Positions 50,149-52,604 of a DNA stretch of 52,604 bases are shown in pieces (position 1 is the first letter of the stretch; every line of letters begins with the position of its first letter). Origin of the DNA: DASVXQ01 sp046727955 (GTDB lineage Bacteria; Actinomycetota; CALGFH01); NCBI GenBank assembly GCA_046727955.1, contig JBKPDO010000076.1, positions 1 through 52,604 of the forward strand, written 5' to 3'. The translations under genes were made by a program, and so were the position numbers. The notes below the pieces were generated by a model. It was not told the DNA's origin, did no database searches, and saw nothing but the letters and a program-made list of their open reading frames with translations.

Positions 50149-51050
50149 GACGGCGCCCAGGTCGGCCCGACCGCGGCGAGCACGGTCTCGATGCCGGCTC
50201 GCACCTCGGCCAGGGTCGCGCCCCAGGGCACCCGGACCACCAAGCCGTCCCGCTCGATCCTGTCCTCGAGCTGGCAGCACTTGGTCAGCACCGGGCCGTC
50301 CCCGGCCACGACCAGCTCACGTGGGCACATCTCCAGGTACGGCGGCTGGTCCCCATAGAAATGGCGGTGGATCTCCCGGGAGCGCTTGCAGCCGACCAGC
50401 ACCCAATCCCGCCGTGACGGCCGCTCGTCGAGGTAGAAGACCTCGCTGCCCTCCGGCGCGGCGCCCGAACCGCGGCACGGGTAGAGGTACTGGCGGGAGG
50501 GACGCTGCCGGGCCAGCTCCACGATGTCGACGACCTCCGGCTCGAGCCGGACCGGTGGCAGGTCCTCGGCCACCTCCAGCACGCGCCGAGCCTGGTCGAG
50601 CAGCTTCGGCGGGCGCGGCGGCGCGACCTCCACGACCCGGAGCCGGACCGGCTCGGGGTCGAGGATGAAGCTCACGTGCTCGTACCGGCCCTGGACGACG
50701 ACGCAGCGGGTGCCGGGGGCGCTCGCGAGGGCCTCTCGGCAGAGCTGCGAAGGCATGCCCACGTCCACGTCCGGGCTGGTGATCCAGGCGGACTCCGCCG
50801 CGCCCGCCAGCACCTTGACCTCCGTGATCGGCGAGAACAGCGGCTCCTCTGAAACTTTCGTGACCTCGATGAGCGCGACGCCGTCCCGGCCACGGACAAC
50901 CACGTAACGCGTGCGCCGGTATGCCTCGCGGCCGAGGAAGCGCTGCTCCAGCCGTTCCTGGACGAGCGGCACGTCCACGCTGGTGACAGCCACCTCGCGA
51001 TACCTGGACGGCATCAGGTTGCCCACCCGGTTCACCACCGCATCCCCCAC
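50145..51050 (-). CDS. Hypothetical protein in the ComA operon
   Basis: A 301-residue soluble protein with no domain I am sure of; similar proteins have been grouped as a DUF7714-like family. Features: MPSRYREVAVTSVDVPLVQE near the start, RYVVVRGRDGVALIEVTKVS, DPEPVRLRVVEVAPPRPPKL, and a Cys-containing second half (YLYPCRGSGAAPEGSEVFYL, VLVGCKRSREIHRHFYGDQP, YLEMCPRELVVAGDGPVLTK-CC). Five Cys and several His could bind a metal or cluster. It lies between comA and the first lyase with 21-bp and 4-bp spacings, so it probably takes part in the same pathway. It has no counterpart in archaeal coenzyme M genes that I know. Confidence 0.75.
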   Translation of the reverse strand: MGDAVVNRVGNLMPSRYREVAVTSVDVPLVQERLEQRFLGREAYRRTRYVVVRGRDGVALIEVTKVSEEPLFSPITEVKVLAGAAESAWITSPDVDVGMPSQLCREALASAPGTRCVVVQGRYEHVSFILDPEPVRLRVVEVAPPRPPKLLDQARRVLEVAEDLPPVRLEPEVVDIVELARQRPSRQYLYPCRGSGAAPEGSEVFYLDERPSRRDWVLVGCKRSREIHRHFYGDQPPYLEMCPRELVVAGDGPVLTKCCQLEDRIERDGLVVRVPWGATLAEVRAGIETVLAAVGPTWAPS

Positions 51051-51071
51051 GACTCCCCGAGTCCTCCGGGT

Positions 51072-51860
51072 TCACGCGCCCGCCGTGGCATCCTTAGCGT
51101 CCCCCCGTCGCGCCATGGCGATGGTGTCGGCCCGAAGGCCGAGGCGAAGGGCCTCCACGGCGAACACCTCGTTCAGGGTGACATTGCCGAGGTTCACGTT
51201 GGCGCCGAAGCGCCGGATCAGCCAGGCCTGCTGCTCCTTCCTCGGGGCCTCGAAGACAACCCGCGAGAGCCCGACGGCGCCCGCCACGACCTCCGCCACC
51301 TCGGTGCGGACGCGGCCATCCTCCTCGTACAGGCCCACGTTCCCCGACTCGCGGCTCTCGGTCAGCGCCCAGGTGGCGCCCGCCTCGAGGTCGCCGAGCA
51401 TCTCCTCGGCCCAGGCCTTCGCCGACACCTCGACCGCCGGCGACTTGGACCCCACCTCGGCGATCACGAGGAACCTGCGGGTCGCCACGGAGACAAGCCG
51501 CCGCTTCTCCGGCAGCGGCATCGCCACCGCACCGTTCGACACCTCGACACAGGAGAAGCCGACCTCAGCCGCCCACGCGAGGCACCGCTCGGCGGCGCCA
51601 GCGGCCCATGCGGCCTCGAGCAACGTCCCCCCGACACAGGCCCGGATACCCGCGCGCTGCAGGATCGCGACCTTCTCGCCGACATCCGGCTCGAGGTAGG
51701 CGGTCCCCCAGCCCAGCTTCCAGATATCGATCAGGTGACCCGCCCGGTCGACCAGCTTCCTCACGTCCTCAGGGGCAGCCCCCTTGTCGAGGACGTGCGT
51801 CAGCCCGACTGACCGCGGCTTGGCCGTCCGCGCGGGGACGGGGAGGAAGTCAGCATGCAT
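51072..51860 (-). CDS. comA: Phosphosulfolactate synthase (ComA)
   Basis: Adds sulfite to phosphoenolpyruvate to give (2R)-phosphosulfolactate, the first step of phosphosulfolactate-based coenzyme M synthesis. The 262-residue TIM-barrel matches along its length: AKPRSVGLTHVLDKGAAPED, HLIDIWKLGWGTAYLEPDVG, GIRACVGGTLLEAAWAAGAA, VGFSCVEVSNGAVAMPLPEK, FLVIAEVGSKSP, ESRESGNVGLYEEDGRVRTE and FGANVNLGNVTLNEVFAVEA. The conserved Lys/Arg and Glu of the sulfite/PEP site are present. It is the first gene of the operon that continues with two lyases and a desulfhydrase-like enzyme. Sulfolactate synthesis for sporulation (YitD) is the alternative role. Confidence 0.93.
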   Translation of the reverse strand: MHADFLPVPARTAKPRSVGLTHVLDKGAAPEDVRKLVDRAGHLIDIWKLGWGTAYLEPDVGEKVAILQRAGIRACVGGTLLEAAWAAGAAERCLAWAAEVGFSCVEVSNGAVAMPLPEKRRLVSVATRRFLVIAEVGSKSPAVEVSAKAWAEEMLGDLEAGATWALTESRESGNVGLYEEDGRVRTEVAEVVAGAVGLSRVVFEAPRKEQQAWLIRRFGANVNLGNVTLNEVFAVEALRLGLRADTIAMARRGDAKDATAGA

Positions 51861-51870
51861 GTCGTTCCCT

Positions 51871-51899
51871 ATTGTAAAGACGCATGGATAGTAGTGAAA
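51871..51899 (-). promoter_or_regulatory. Promoter of the comA operon
   Basis: On the minus strand TTTCAC (51899-51894) and TACAAT (51876-51871) are 17 bases apart, an excellent layout. The start codon is only ten bases past the -10, so the transcript has almost no leader (possibly leaderless) despite an AGGGA sequence in between. Confidence 0.6.
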
Positions 51900-51909
51900 C
51901 CGCCGCCCG

Positions 51910-52257
51910 CTAAAGGTCGGGAGGGAGCAGAGCTTCGCCGGCGGGGGTCATGCGACCTTCGCTCCGCAGGCGCCGCGCTCGTTCGCGATTGCTGGCCGAC
52001 CAGTTCGAGCCGGGGCGGCGGGGGACGAAGCGGATGGCGTAGCGCTGGTCGTCGATGCGTTTGGTCTGGGTGTCGATCCAGCCGTGGCACAGTGCCGTGT
52101 CGAGCAGCTCCTCGAAGGTCACGGTCTGCCTGCCGGAGGCTTTCTTGTAGATGGCGACGATCCGCTCCGGCTCGGCTGCGCCGTTGTCGCGCAGCCAGCG
52201 ATCGAGCTCGTCCGCGGAGGACACCGGCGTCGCCTGAGAGACATCGAGTGGGCTCAT
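51910..52257 (-). CDS. YdeI/OmpD-associated-family protein
   Basis: A 115-residue small protein. The ATG at 52257 (MSPLDVSQATP) has CAGGA eight bases upstream; a GTG at 52284 is an alternative start. Signature segments are ELDRWLRDNGAAEPERIVAI, YKKASGRQTVTFEELLDTAL, CHGWIDTQTKRIDDQRYAIR and FVPRRPGSNWSASNRERARR, then MTPAGEALLPPDL. The family (PF13376 neighbourhood) is linked to bacteriocin/peptide tolerance in some species but is mostly uncharacterised. It is on the same strand as comA but has its own region. Confidence 0.85.
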   Translation of the reverse strand: MSPLDVSQATPVSSADELDRWLRDNGAAEPERIVAIYKKASGRQTVTFEELLDTALCHGWIDTQTKRIDDQRYAIRFVPRRPGSNWSASNRERARRLRSEGRMTPAGEALLPPDL

Positions 52258-52361
52258 CCATTCCATCCTGACCGATTTGGCCACAGCATGCCGCGATCAT
52301 CGGCTGATCGTGCAAGAATTCCTGCCTGGGTGGGCCGGGGGGATGAGCACGGGAGCGGCAG

Positions 52362-52575
52362 ATGTCGGGCCGGCGCGGGCGGCGGTTACTGGCTGGGACC
52401 GCGCTCGTCGCCCTGTTGGCGCCGGCCGTCTGGATCGAGGCCGAGCGTCATGAGCTGGTCGGACCGCGACTGGGGCGGCTGCCGGGGGTGATCGCCGGAG
52501 TCGTTGGCGCGGGCGGAGGCGGGCGGCCGGGTGGGCCGGGTGGCGCCGCCGCGGCGGCGGCGGTCGGTGCGCCGG
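52362..52575 (+). CDS. Secreted protein, N-terminus only (partial)
   Basis: The ATG at 52362 has GGGAG seven bases upstream. The first residues MSGRRGRRLLAGTALVALLA followed by PAVWIEAERH look like a signal peptide. The rest is Gly/Ala-rich and runs to the end of genuine sequence at 52575. The continuing frame (VSYTHLRAH) is adapter and not protein. Function cannot be assigned. Confidence 0.55.
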
Positions 52576-52604
52576 CTGTCTCTTATACACATCTCCGAGC
52601 CCAC
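52576..52604. other. Illumina Nextera adapter contamination
   Basis: The last 29 bases are CTGTCTCTTATACACATCTC then CGAGCCCAC, the Nextera mosaic end plus the start of the read-2 adapter. Its translations (VSYTHLRAH on +, MGSEMCIRDS on minus) are well-known artefacts in databases. The bases are not genomic and mark the end of a draft contig. Confidence 0.98.

Overview
The window is about 52.6 kb of very GC-rich DNA with mainly GTG/ATG/TTG starts, lipoproteins, Nit1C/MSMEG_0565-0572-type genes and actinobacterial IS and integrase types. It most likely comes from an uncultured or draft-sequenced actinomycete. The last 29 bases are Illumina Nextera adapter, so the contig really ends at 52575.

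Left part (1-14.1 kb): the 5' end of a sensor histidine kinase, a frame-broken secreted protein and a META-domain lipoprotein lead into a graveyard of mobile DNA. It holds a HAF-repeat remnant, an ISL3 transposase remnant, two broken tyrosine recombinases, an HTH fragment, two IS6 fragments and pieces of two other transposases. Two intact secreted carbohydrate-active proteins (a GH55-like beta-helix protein and a large GH31 enzyme with its own promoter) and a double-frameshifted DHFR-like gene are embedded in it. The zone stops at a tRNA-Ser(CGA), which fits a decayed genomic island.

Middle part (14.1-33 kb): ordinary chromosomal genes. These are tadA, a secreted coiled-coil/lytic transglycosylase-like protein, a nitrilase-superfamily amidase, a pRiA4b ORF-3-like protein, a ROK kinase, a small CBM48/isoamylase-N domain protein, a DHA2 drug exporter with a divergent TetR gene and two matching operators, a Gfo/Idh/MocA oxidoreductase, and an operon of BNR lipoprotein, DUF1906-lectin propeller protein and long-chain acyl-CoA ligase. 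A methyltransferase, a second DHA2 exporter and a wrecked PotB/PotC pair follow. Several small inverted-repeat elements sit next to stop codons, some flanked by CTAG duplications.

Right part (33.7-51.9 kb) is the most interesting region. A Nit1C-like set (AIR-synthase-like, GNAT, radical SAM and Sll0783/MSMEG_0572-like proteins, with a MSMEG_0565-type glycosyltransferase further along) lacks the usual nitrilase and has an amidohydrolase in the same operon. A divergent XRE-cupin regulator heads carbamate kinase - FdrA - glycosyltransferase. Facing them is a convergent operon of phosphosulfolactate synthase (ComA), an unknown protein, two aspartase/fumarase-superfamily lyases, a D-cysteine desulfhydrase-like PLP enzyme and a YlbE-like DUF1116 protein. 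The ComA, lyase and PLP set matches the bacterial coenzyme M pathway, and carbamate kinase/FdrA/DUF1116 match the E. coli oxamate carbamoyltransferase set. Together they suggest an undescribed nitrogen/sulfur metabolic locus that may make coenzyme M and release carbamoyl phosphate for ATP; this is inference. A YdeI-like gene and a truncated secreted protein close the window.
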